A DNA stretch of 64,000 nucleotides from Herbiconiux solani NBRC 106740 (GTDB lineage: Bacteria > Actinomycetota > Actinomycetes > Actinomycetales > Microbacteriaceae), in contig NZ_BCST01000006.1 in NCBI RefSeq assembly GCF_001571005.1, positions 186,001 to 250,000 of the forward strand, in the 5' to 3' direction. Position numbers and translations under genes: made by a program. Positions 42,912 to 49,539 of the stretch are shown piece after piece (the stretch's first letter is position 1; each line of letters starts with the position of its first letter). The notes under the pieces were generated by a model that was given only the letters and a program-made list of their open reading frames with translations, searched no databases and was not told where the DNA came from.

Positions 42912-43144
42912 GACGCCACCGCGCGGAGACGGAGCTGCGGGTGGGCCGGGACCAGCGGCTGGCCGGTCCAGATCGTGGCGAGCGACTCGAAGTCGCAGTA
43001 CACGACGCCGGCCTGGATCTGCGACACGATCGTGTGGGCGAGCCGGAACCCGTCCTGACCGGGCCCGCAGGGGATGACTCGGCGGGAACCGTACCGGCCG
43101 ACGACGATCTGTCCGCCGTACCGGAACACCTTGAAACGGTGCAT
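42908..43144 (-). CDS. Small phage protein, unknown
   Basis: 78 residues, beta-rich start (MHRFKVFRYGGQIVVGRYGS). A purine-rich GAAGAGAGAAGAGAGA stretch precedes the ATG as ribosome site. No motif recognised. Confidence 0.6.
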   Translation of the reverse strand: MHRFKVFRYGGQIVVGRYGSRRVIPCGPGQDGFRLAHTIVSQIQAGVVYCDFESLATIWTGQPLVPAHPQLRLRAVAS

Positions 43145-43232
43145 CGATCTCTCTTCTCTCTTCGATGGGGATGCCGCGCCCGCCCGGGTGGGTGTACCGG
43201 TGGGGGATGCGAACGCGGCAGTTCGTGGGGGG

Positions 43233-43427
43233 TCAGGCCGACTGCTTGACCGGGACCTGCTGGGCCTTCATGTAGTCGTCGACCTCGGCTTCCGAGTACC
43301 GGATCAGCCGGCCGATGCGTGAGTAGGGGAGGTTGACGCGCTTCCCGCGCCAGTCCTGGAGGGTGCCGACCGGGATGCCGGTGAGCTCGGAGCACTGCTG
43401 CTCGGTGAGCCACTTCGTCGCGGTCAT
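43233..43427 (-). CDS. Excisionase-like helix-turn-helix protein
   Basis: 64 residues of the HTH_17/Xis type: WLTEQQCSELTGIPVGTLQD, then RIGRLIRYSEAEVDDYMKAQ. Second gene of the leftward early operon, the usual place for an excisionase or Cro-like control protein. ATG overlaps the upstream stop (ATGA). Confidence 0.82.
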   Translation of the reverse strand: MTATKWLTEQQCSELTGIPVGTLQDWRGKRVNLPYSRIGRLIRYSEAEVDDYMKAQQVPVKQSA

Positions 43428-43645
43428 GCCGCCTTCCCCTTCCGGGGGGCGTTCTCGGCGATGGCGCTGGCGGCGATGCGAGCCACGTGACCGATCCACG
43501 CGTCGCTCGGCTCGGTGACGCCGTTCTCTACACGAGAGAGGTACGACTCCGAGACGCCCGCACGATCCGCCAGCTCCCTTGCTGTGATCCCGGCCCGGTC
43601 CCGCAGGACCCTGATGACCTGTCCGGGTGATTCTGTGCTCTGCAT
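43424..43645 (-). CDS. Cro-like XRE-family regulator
   Basis: 73 residues with a HTH_3 domain (QVIRVLRDRAGITARELADR, AGVSESYLSRVENGVTEPSD). First gene of the leftward lytic operon, divergent from the larger repressor, hence Cro-like. ATG 43645 sits only 7 bases after a TAATGT -10 element, so its mRNA is probably leaderless. Confidence 0.85.
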   Translation of the reverse strand: MQSTESPGQVIRVLRDRAGITARELADRAGVSESYLSRVENGVTEPSDAWIGHVARIAASAIAENAPRKGKAA

Positions 43646-43758
43646 AGGAAAGACATTAGGCACTCTTTCCGGTGTTAAGCAAGTTAAGTTCGGAAAGACA
43701 TTCGAGATTCAGCCTCGGTATTGCCTATTCAGCGGAAATACCCATACGATAACTACCC
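43646..43758. promoter_or_regulatory. Genetic switch: divergent promoters and operators
   Basis: AT-rich against its surroundings. Leftward promoter: TTGCTT (complement of 43677-43682) and TAATGT (complement of 43653-43658), 18-base spacing. Rightward promoter: TTGCCT (43721-43726) and TACGAT (43745-43750), 18-base spacing. Operator candidates: GGAAAGACATT at 43647-43657 and 43692-43702, with an inverted TCTTTCC at 43664-43670 lying inside the leftward promoter; TTAAG repeated at 43675 and 43684. Confidence 0.72.
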
Positions 43759-44286
43759 GTGACCAATGACACTGACCGGAAATTCCCGGAACTCACATCT
43801 CAGGCGATCAAGGCCGCGACACAGCAAGAGCGTTTGTCGTACGGGCCACTGGTGAAGCAGCTGCGCACGCAGCAGGGGCTTCGCCAGATCGAACTCGCCG
43901 AGGCTGCCGGGACGACCGAGCGCACGGTCCGCAACATCGAGGGCGGCTCGACTGCGGGTCAGGCCGCGATGCTCATCAAGATCTTCCGGGCGCTGAACGT
44001 CGAGCTCGAGCACCGCGACTACGCGGCAGACGTGCAGAGCTACCTCGCCATGGTCGCGCCGCTGATCGAGCAGATCGAGCCGGCGAACAGACTCCGGGTC
44101 ATGACCCGCGTGATCGGGCTTCTGAGCGACGCGGTCGCCGAGGGTGCCGTGCCCACTGTCGGGGGTGCCGCTGATACTGATGCCACGCCGCAGGAGATCA
44201 CCGAGAAGGCACGCGAGGCATGGGCCCGCGGAGAGGGCCGCCGGGCTGCGAAGCGTCGAACGAAGAAGGACACCGAGGAGGAGTGA
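43759..44286 (+). CDS. Phage immunity repressor, XRE family
   Basis: 175 residues with HTH_3 (LVKQLRTQQGLRQIELAEAA, GTTERTVRNIEGGSTAG) after a 30-residue lead, and a C-terminal helical domain ending in a charged tail. Maintains lysogeny by blocking the leftward early promoter. GTG 43759 is eight bases after the TACGAT -10 element: probably leaderless, as lambda cI from its maintenance promoter. Coupled to an ImmA-type protease, so regulation by repressor cleavage is likely. Confidence 0.85.
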   Translation: MTNDTDRKFPELTSQAIKAATQQERLSYGPLVKQLRTQQGLRQIELAEAAGTTERTVRNIEGGSTAGQAAMLIKIFRALNVELEHRDYAADVQSYLAMVAPLIEQIEPANRLRVMTRVIGLLSDAVAEGAVPTVGGAADTDATPQEITEKAREAWARGEGRRAAKRRTKKDTEEE

Positions 44287-44726
44287 TGTTGCAGCTGGTG
44301 GGGGAGGCTATGCGGCTGGGGGTCCGCATCCACGTCGCACATCTCGATCAGATCGAGGAGGGCCTGCTCGGGTTCTACGACCACGACGAGAACACGATCT
44401 ACGTCGACATGAACCTGACTCGGGCCGAGCGGAACGAGGTCGTCGCGCACGAGCTCGGGCACGCCCAGTTCTGCCACACCTGCGACAGCGAGGTCGGGGA
44501 GCGGCAGGCGAACCGGTACGCGGCCGGCCTGCTCGTCGACCCGGCCGAGTACGCACGCGCCGAGGCGATGTCGACCGACGTCGCGTTCATCGCTGAGGAG
44601 CTCGACGTGACCCCGCAGATCGTCGTCGACTACCGGCGGTATTGCCTCGAGCGGATCGGTGTCACGACGTACGCGTCGCCTCACATGGGCTCCGGGCAGT
44701 GGTCGGCGCGGTACGCGAATGCCTAG
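44286..44726 (+). CDS. ImmA/IrrE-type metallopeptidase
   Basis: 146 residues with the zinc motif HELGH (55-59) and downstream Glu in VGERQANRYAAGLLV, the ImmA/IrrE (M78) pattern. Such proteases cut a partner XRE repressor after DNA damage, causing induction. ATG overlaps the repressor stop (TGATG), so the two are made together. Confidence 0.9.
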   Translation: MLQLVGEAMRLGVRIHVAHLDQIEEGLLGFYDHDENTIYVDMNLTRAERNEVVAHELGHAQFCHTCDSEVGERQANRYAAGLLVDPAEYARAEAMSTDVAFIAEELDVTPQIVVDYRRYCLERIGVTTYASPHMGSGQWSARYANA

Positions 44727-45846
44727 GCCGCCGATGCCCCTCGAGACGTGGGGGAAGATTCGCCGCACGGTCGTCGGCGGGAAGCCGACGGCGGTCACCT
44801 ACTACCGGAACTCGACCGGGAAGCGGCTCGTGATGCAGCGCTCTGGGAAGTCGCACGCGCAGGCCGAGCGGGCCCTCCTCGAAGCGCTCCGAGCGGCCCT
44901 GTCCGAGGATCCGTCGGAGGCGCTGCTGTCGCCTACGTCGACGGTCGCCGAGCTCGCGCACGTGTGGCTCGAGGAGCGGAAGCTGAAGGGCACCACGGCG
45001 GGCACGATCAACACCTACCGGAACTCGATCCGCGCCCACATCGAGCCGGGCCTCGGCAGTCTCCGCATCCGGGAGGCGACGACCCCGCGGCTCGATAAGT
45101 TCATCCGCGGCCTCATGCGCTCGAACGCGACCGCGCGCACCGCCCGCACCGTGCTCATGCAGATGTTCGCCCTCGCCGTCCGCCACGGCGCCGTCCAGAC
45201 GAACCCGGCCGCCGGCGTCATCGCGGTCACGGCGACGAAGAAGCTCGTGAAGGTCGTCGGCGCGGACGAGCTGCGCCTCATGCGCGACCTGTTCCGCGAG
45301 TACGACAAGCACCACGTCTCCGAGCTCTACGAGATCGCCCAGGTCCTCACCGCGACCGGCGCCCGCATCGGCGAGGAGCTCGCCCTCGACTGGGACACCG
45401 ACACCGACCTCGACAAGGGGCGCGTGTTCGTGAACAGCACCCTCATCACCGACGGGGGCCTCGTCCGCCAGGACCACCCGAAGAGCTTCGCCGGCCACCG
45501 CGGCCTCACCTTGCCGCGCACGGTCCACACGATGCTGCTCGAGCGACGCGTGCACGCCGAGTACGAGATGGTCTTCCCCTCGTCGACGGGAACGTACCGG
45601 TGGCCGGCGAACGTGCGCCGGCAGTGGCGGGATGCGCTGAAGGGCACACCGCTCGCCGGGAAGACGCCGCGCGACTACCGGAAGGCCGTCGCGACGCACC
45701 TCGACCGGAAGCTCGGTGTGAAGGCTGCAGCAGCCCAGCTGGGGCACGGCACGGAGGACATCACGATCGAGTACTACATCGAGAAGCAGGAGACGATCTC
45801 GGACTTCTCGGAAGTCATCGAGACCCTGTTTGAAAGTAGCGAGTAA
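44719..45846 (+). CDS. int: Tyrosine integrase
   Basis: 375 residues: short N-terminal arm-binding region, core-binding SAM-like domain (STVAELAHVWLEERKLKGTT) and catalytic domain with Arg216 (ATGARIGEEL), Lys in the KSFAGHRG hairpin, Arg321 in PRDYRKAVATHL, His343 (LGHGTEDIT) and nucleophile Tyr352. The box II His is replaced by Arg318. Overlaps the ImmA stop by eight bases. Ends 78 bp from the att core, recombining into tRNA-Lys. Confidence 0.93.
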   Translation: MPRPPMPLETWGKIRRTVVGGKPTAVTYYRNSTGKRLVMQRSGKSHAQAERALLEALRAALSEDPSEALLSPTSTVAELAHVWLEERKLKGTTAGTINTYRNSIRAHIEPGLGSLRIREATTPRLDKFIRGLMRSNATARTARTVLMQMFALAVRHGAVQTNPAAGVIAVTATKKLVKVVGADELRLMRDLFREYDKHHVSELYEIAQVLTATGARIGEELALDWDTDTDLDKGRVFVNSTLITDGGLVRQDHPKSFAGHRGLTLPRTVHTMLLERRVHAEYEMVFPSSTGTYRWPANVRRQWRDALKGTPLAGKTPRDYRKAVATHLDRKLGVKAAAAQLGHGTEDITIEYYIEKQETISDFSEVIETLFESSE

Positions 45847-45853
45847 ATAGCGG
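45832..45853 (+). repeat. Candidate integrase arm-type site, right arm
   Basis: 22 bp starting GAAAGTAGCGAGTAAA that match 20 of 22 bases of 8110-8131. It covers the last four int codons and the stop, so part of the likeness could also reflect shared integrase ancestry. Confidence 0.6.
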
Positions 45854-45886
45854 ATCCGGCCGTTCGGCTGACTCTCCGGTTAACGC

Positions 45887-45919
45887 AAAAACGGCCCAGA
45901 TCCGCAGACCTGGGCCGTT
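45887..45919 (-). terminator. Phage-borne replacement terminator for tRNA-Lys
   Basis: AACGGCCCAG (45890-45899) pairs with CTGGGCCGTT (45910-45919), followed on the minus strand by TTTTTGCG. It lies 5 bp after the tRNA CCA end, at the same place and with nearly the same stem as the displaced host terminator at 7925-7954. Confidence 0.85.
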
Positions 45920-45923
45920 CGAG

Positions 45924-45999
45924 TGGTGCACCCCCTGGGACTTGAACCCAGAACCCACTGATTAAGAGTCAGTTGCTCTGCCGATTGAGCTAGAGGTGC
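45924..45999 (-). tRNA. tRNA-Lys (CTT anticodon)
   Basis: 76 nt with encoded CCA. Acceptor GCACCTC/GGGGTGC (one T-G pair), D-arm GCTCAATCGGCAGAGC, anticodon stem ACTGA/TCAGT with loop CTCTTAA, and T-arm GGGTTCAAGTCCC. All arms fold, so the gene is functional after integration. Confidence 0.97.
45925..45962. other. attR core within tRNA-Lys
   Basis: 38 bp identical to attL. The phage supplies the 3' half of the tRNA gene, so an intact tRNA is rebuilt on this side. Confidence 0.93.
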
Positions 46000-46040
46000 G
46001 CGGCTCTTGGCGAGCCAGTCGTCAACATTAGCATGCCTTT

Positions 46041-46328
46041 TCAGGGTGCGCGAACCGGGTCGACGACGTCCCCCGGATCGCCGTTCTTGGTCAGGCGGAC
46101 GGTCGCCACGACTGTGATCACGGCACCCAGCGCGGTGAAGCAGAAGGCGATCAGGGCGCCCCATTCGACCAGGCTCGCGGCGGGCCCGTGCTCGTCGACA
46201 TCGCCGGTCTCGCTGATCTGCACGAGGGCGATCGCGCCGCCCACGAGGAGGTCGAGCACGAACAGGGCGGCGCCGATCAGGTAGGCGAGTCGGAGCAGCA
46301 GCACGAGGCGGGCCGTTCTAGCGTTCAC
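46041..46328 (-). CDS. Two-helix membrane protein, unknown
   Basis: 95 residues from GTG 46328. Two hydrophobic helices (about 8-35 and 55-78) separated by an acidic outside loop (ISETGDVDEHGP). Host gene just upstream of tRNA-Lys on the same strand. No family recognised. Confidence 0.65.
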   Translation of the reverse strand: MNARTARLVLLLRLAYLIGAALFVLDLLVGGAIALVQISETGDVDEHGPAASLVEWGALIAFCFTALGAVITVVATVRLTKNGDPGDVVDPVRAP

Positions 46329-46364
46329 GGCTCAACGATACGGGTACGCATGCCGCTGGGGGAG

Positions 46365-46448
46365 CCACTACGTATCGCTTCCTCGGCCACTACGTAACCC
46401 GGGGTCGGAGCCCGGATTCGGGTCGAAAAAGTGAGTAGAACCTACTCA
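46365..46448. promoter_or_regulatory. Repeat cluster upstream of the LuxR gene
   Basis: CCACTACGTA occurs at 46365-46374 and 46387-46396, 22 bp apart (two helical turns); TACGTA is itself a palindrome. A perfect inverted repeat TGAGTAG-AAC-CTACTCA follows at 46432-46448. Together they look like binding sites for a LuxR-type regulator, possibly the adjacent gene product itself. Confidence 0.6.
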
Positions 46449-46542
46449 AGGCCCGGCATCCGGTGAGAGCGGATGCGGCGCCGGACCGCAGTCGCCGACG
46501 ACCCACCCGCCTGTCGGCGCCGAGAGAAAGCACCCGCAGCGC

Positions 46543-49227
46543 ATGACAACCCGCAGAAACGCACCCGTCCTCCCCGGCGGTCAACGGCTCCACGGCCGCG
46601 ACCGGCAGTTCAAGCAAGCGCTGGCCTGCCTCGCCCGACGCGAGGCGCGAGCGCTCGTCGTCGTCACAGGCCGCCCCGGCGTGGGCCGGACGGCCTTCGC
46701 GGAGGCCCTGGCAGCCGCCCTGGAGCCCGAACGGCGGGTCCACCTCATCCGTGGACGCGCCGATCTCACCGGCGTGCCGTTGGGCGCGCTGGCGCCCGCC
46801 CTCGCCGTCCTGCCGGTCCAGGATGCCGCCGGTTCCGCGATCGTCGAGTTCCACCGGTCGGTGAACGACCCCGACGTGGTCCTCCTCGTCGACGACGCCC
46901 ACCTCCTCGACTCGGCGAGCCTCTGCGTGCTCGAGCAGGTCATCGACGGGGGCGTGGCCTCCGTGGTCCTCACCCGCACGACCGGCTCGGAGAGCACCGG
47001 CCCGCTCGGGTCGTCCGGCCGGGCGCCCAGCGCGCTGATCGAACTCACGGCCCTGTCGGCATCGGATGCGCACACCCTCGTGAAAGACCGGCTCGGCCCC
47101 AGCGTCGGCCCGGTTGCCGCCGAGGAGATGGTCCGTCTCTCGGCGGGCAGCACCCGCACCCTCTCCGAACTCGTCGACGCCGCCGTCGGCGCGTCGGACC
47201 TCTGCGACGACTCGGCCTCCTGGCGCGAGCGCTGGCCGTACCTGTCGAACGGCGTGATCGCTTCCCTCCCGGCCGATCCGCTCGACACCGATCCGCTCGT
47301 CGTCGACCTGCTCGCGGTGCTCGCGGTCGCGGGCGACCTGCCGGTCGAGCAGGGGGGCACCTCGGGCGTCTCCGAGCGCGGCACGCAGCGCGCCGAGGCC
47401 CTGGGGTTCGTGACCACGCGGCAGCACGACGGGCGCATCTGGGTGTCCCTCGCGCATCCGCTCTACGCCGCCGTGGTGCTCTCGACGGTCTCGGGCCTCT
47501 GGCGCGCGAGCTTCTGCGCCGCGGGTGCCGACATGCTCGACGGCTACCCGGCCCACCGGGTTCGCCGGGCCCTGCTGCAGCTGGCCGCGGGTCAGCCCGT
47601 GCCGCCCGCGCTCCTGGTCGACCTCGCCCGGCGTGAGCTGAGCGAGCAGCGCTACACGACGGCGATCCGCCTCGGCGAGCACGCCGTCGCCGGCGGAGGC
47701 GCCGACCCGACTCTCCGCTCGGCGGGGGAGTACGTGCAAGCGCAGGCGCTCTCGCAGGTGGGCCGGATCCGAGAGGCCTCGGAGCACTTCGACGCGGCCT
47801 GGCGCGCGGCGGCGGTGGCCGAGACCGGGGGCGACCTCGACGAGGGCTTCCTCGCCTCGCTCGCGCAGGCCGAGGGCAATCATCTCGCCTTCCGGATGCT
47901 GCGGCCCGACCTCGCGCTCGCCCGGGTCGAGCCGGTGCTCCGACGGCTCACCGATCCGGTGCACCGCTCCCTGGTCGAGTCCGACCTCGTCAAGTGGCGG
48001 CTGATGGCGGGCCAGGGCATCACGACCGACCTCGAGGCGCTCTCGGTGCTGGGCCCGGTCGAGACGCCCGGTGACCTCAACCTGCTCATCATGACCGCGA
48101 CGCTGCACACGATGGGCGGCAACCTGTCGCTCGCCGGGGAGGCCGTCGAGCGCGGGCTCGCGGAGTGCGACCGGTTCCGCGACGTGCTGCCGAACGCCCG
48201 CGACCTCCTGCAGCTCTCCGAGGTGCTCGTGCTCTCGTTCACCGGCCGGTTCGCCGAGGCCCGCGCCGCGGCGCGCGCCAACCTCGCCCGGGCCGAGGAG
48301 GCCAACCCGAGCGCCCGCGGCGTCTGGCGCTTCGCCCTCGCGATGATCGAGCTGCACACCGGCTCGCCGGCACGCGCCTGGAAGCTGATCTCCGAGGGCC
48401 GACGCGACCTGGTCTGGCGCGACATCGCCGGGCTCCTGCCCACGGCGGATGCGCTCTCCGCGGCGATCGCGGCCCGCACCGGGCGCTTCGCGATCGCCCG
48501 CAGCTGGCTCGACCAGCTCACCCCCGCCGAGGTGCGCGATCCGAAGGTCGAGCTCTACGCCTCGCTCGCCCGCGCCTGGGTCTCGGCCTCCACCGGGCGG
48601 CCCGGGTTCGCGATCCGCAGTCTCGGGCCGGCGCTGCACAAGGCCGCCGACGGCGGGCAGCGGTATCTCGCGGCGCTCGTCGCCTACGAGGCCATCCGGA
48701 TCGAGCCGGTCGTCGGCGCGACCGTCATGCTGCCGCACCTGATCGCGGCCCGAAGTGCGTTCCCGCTCTGCGAGTCCCACGCCCACGCGATCATCGCCCG
48801 CGGCGACGTGCTGCCGATCGCCAAGCAGCTGGCCGAGGCCGGGCTCCTCGGGCCGGCGATCGATGCGGCGCGCTGGGCGGCCGACACCGCCGGGACGGAT
48901 CTCGCCCGCGCCTCGCTCGCGCACCGGCTCGCCGACTCGTGGACGGTGCGCACCGGGGTCGCGATGTCCCACCGGCGCCGCCAGTCGCATCCGCGGGTCA
49001 CCCCGCTGACCGACCGGGAGTGGCAGCTCGCCTCGGGCGCCGCCTCGCACCGCACGAGCGCCGAGCTCGCCGCCGAGTTCGGCATCTCGGTTCGGACGGT
49101 CGACAACCACCTGGCCCGGATCTACAAGAAGCTCGGGATCGCGGGGCGGCGCGAGCTGAGTGCAGAGCTCAGCGAACTCCAGCTCGACGGGCCGTACGAG
49201 GGCTACCCGGCTCAGCAGAACCGGTAG
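46543..49227 (+). CDS. Large ATP-binding LuxR-family (LAL) regulator
   Basis: 894-residue transcription factor of the LAL type: N-terminal STAND-like ATPase with P-loop GRPGVGRTAFA (the usual Lys is Arg) near residue 44 and Walker B VVLLVDDAHLLDSA near 106, a long TPR-like helical middle (about 330-790), and a C-terminal LuxR/GerE helix-turn-helix (LTDREWQLASGAASHRTSAE, FGISVRTVDNHLARIYKKLG). Such proteins integrate a metabolite signal with ATP binding. Matching palindromes lie before and after the gene. Inducer and targets unknown. Confidence 0.9.
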   Translation: MTTRRNAPVLPGGQRLHGRDRQFKQALACLARREARALVVVTGRPGVGRTAFAEALAAALEPERRVHLIRGRADLTGVPLGALAPALAVLPVQDAAGSAIVEFHRSVNDPDVVLLVDDAHLLDSASLCVLEQVIDGGVASVVLTRTTGSESTGPLGSSGRAPSALIELTALSASDAHTLVKDRLGPSVGPVAAEEMVRLSAGSTRTLSELVDAAVGASDLCDDSASWRERWPYLSNGVIASLPADPLDTDPLVVDLLAVLAVAGDLPVEQGGTSGVSERGTQRAEALGFVTTRQHDGRIWVSLAHPLYAAVVLSTVSGLWRASFCAAGADMLDGYPAHRVRRALLQLAAGQPVPPALLVDLARRELSEQRYTTAIRLGEHAVAGGGADPTLRSAGEYVQAQALSQVGRIREASEHFDAAWRAAAVAETGGDLDEGFLASLAQAEGNHLAFRMLRPDLALARVEPVLRRLTDPVHRSLVESDLVKWRLMAGQGITTDLEALSVLGPVETPGDLNLLIMTATLHTMGGNLSLAGEAVERGLAECDRFRDVLPNARDLLQLSEVLVLSFTGRFAEARAAARANLARAEEANPSARGVWRFALAMIELHTGSPARAWKLISEGRRDLVWRDIAGLLPTADALSAAIAARTGRFAIARSWLDQLTPAEVRDPKVELYASLARAWVSASTGRPGFAIRSLGPALHKAADGGQRYLAALVAYEAIRIEPVVGATVMLPHLIAARSAFPLCESHAHAIIARGDVLPIAKQLAEAGLLGPAIDAARWAADTAGTDLARASLAHRLADSWTVRTGVAMSHRRRQSHPRVTPLTDREWQLASGAASHRTSAELAAEFGISVRTVDNHLARIYKKLGIAGRRELSAELSELQLDGPYEGYPAQQNR

Positions 49228-49237
49228 CGGCGAGAAC

Positions 49238-49252
49238 GAGTAGAAACTACTC
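49238..49252. promoter_or_regulatory. Palindrome downstream of the LuxR gene
   Basis: GAGTAG-AAA-CTACTC, the same half-sites and 3-base spacer as at 46432-46448. Lies 11 bp after the LuxR stop, ahead of the dehydrogenase gene. Confidence 0.6.
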
Positions 49253-49407
49253 ATCACGCTGGTGGGGCGGGATGCCGGAGACTTACCGTGGCGCACAGCC
49301 GGGTCATCCGGTACGCGCTCTCGTGTTGCACAGCGCTTGGTTCACTTGTCAGTCCCAGGCCGCCCGAGGGCGTTCGGTGATCCACGACCAGAGGTGGCCT
49401 TCGGGTG

Positions 49408-49499
49408 GTCGCCTCTGGTCGTCCCGGCCAGCCGCCTGCGGTCGTCCCGGCCAGCCGCCACGGGTCGTCCCGGCCCGTCGCCTCTGGTCGTCCCGGCCA
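49408..49499 (+). repeat. Four 23-bp tandem repeats
   Basis: Four head-to-tail units sharing GGTCGTCCCGGCC with a variable 10-base part; the first and fourth units are almost identical (begin GTCGCCTCT). A partial fifth copy starts at 49500. No spacers, so not CRISPR. Confidence 0.85.
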
Positions 49500-49539
49500 G
49501 TCGTGTGCGGCGATCTTCGAGCGCACTACTGTGAAGAAC

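Larger units (their letters stand above)
7960..45962. mobile_element. Siphovirus-type prophage integrated in tRNA-Lys(CTT)
   Basis: About 38 kb bounded by identical 38-bp repeats (7960-7997 and 45925-45962). It contains integrase, repressor, replication, recombination, terminase, portal, protease, capsid, connector, tail, lysis and fibre genes with no broken essential gene that I can see, so it is probably inducible. Late genes run on the minus strand; the lysogeny genes and a cargo cassette near attL run on the plus strand. Inside the element nearly all genes overlap by 1-4 bases (ATGA, GTGA, TGATG), unlike the host flanks. Confidence 0.96.
49228..49539. other. Intergenic region between LuxR and dehydrogenase genes
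   Basis: 312 bp with no convincing gene: the palindrome at 49238, a hairpin made of CGACCAGAGG (49384-49393) with CCTCTGGTCG (49412-49421), and the tandem repeats at 49408-49499. The zwf promoter must lie here. Confidence 0.6.

Noticed and set aside
46390-49296. 968-codon open frame antisense to the LuxR gene
   Set aside because: Mirror of the real coding frame, charged low-complexity protein, no start signal.
49408-49499. CRISPR array
   Set aside because: Units are contiguous 23-mers with no spacers and no cas genes in the window.
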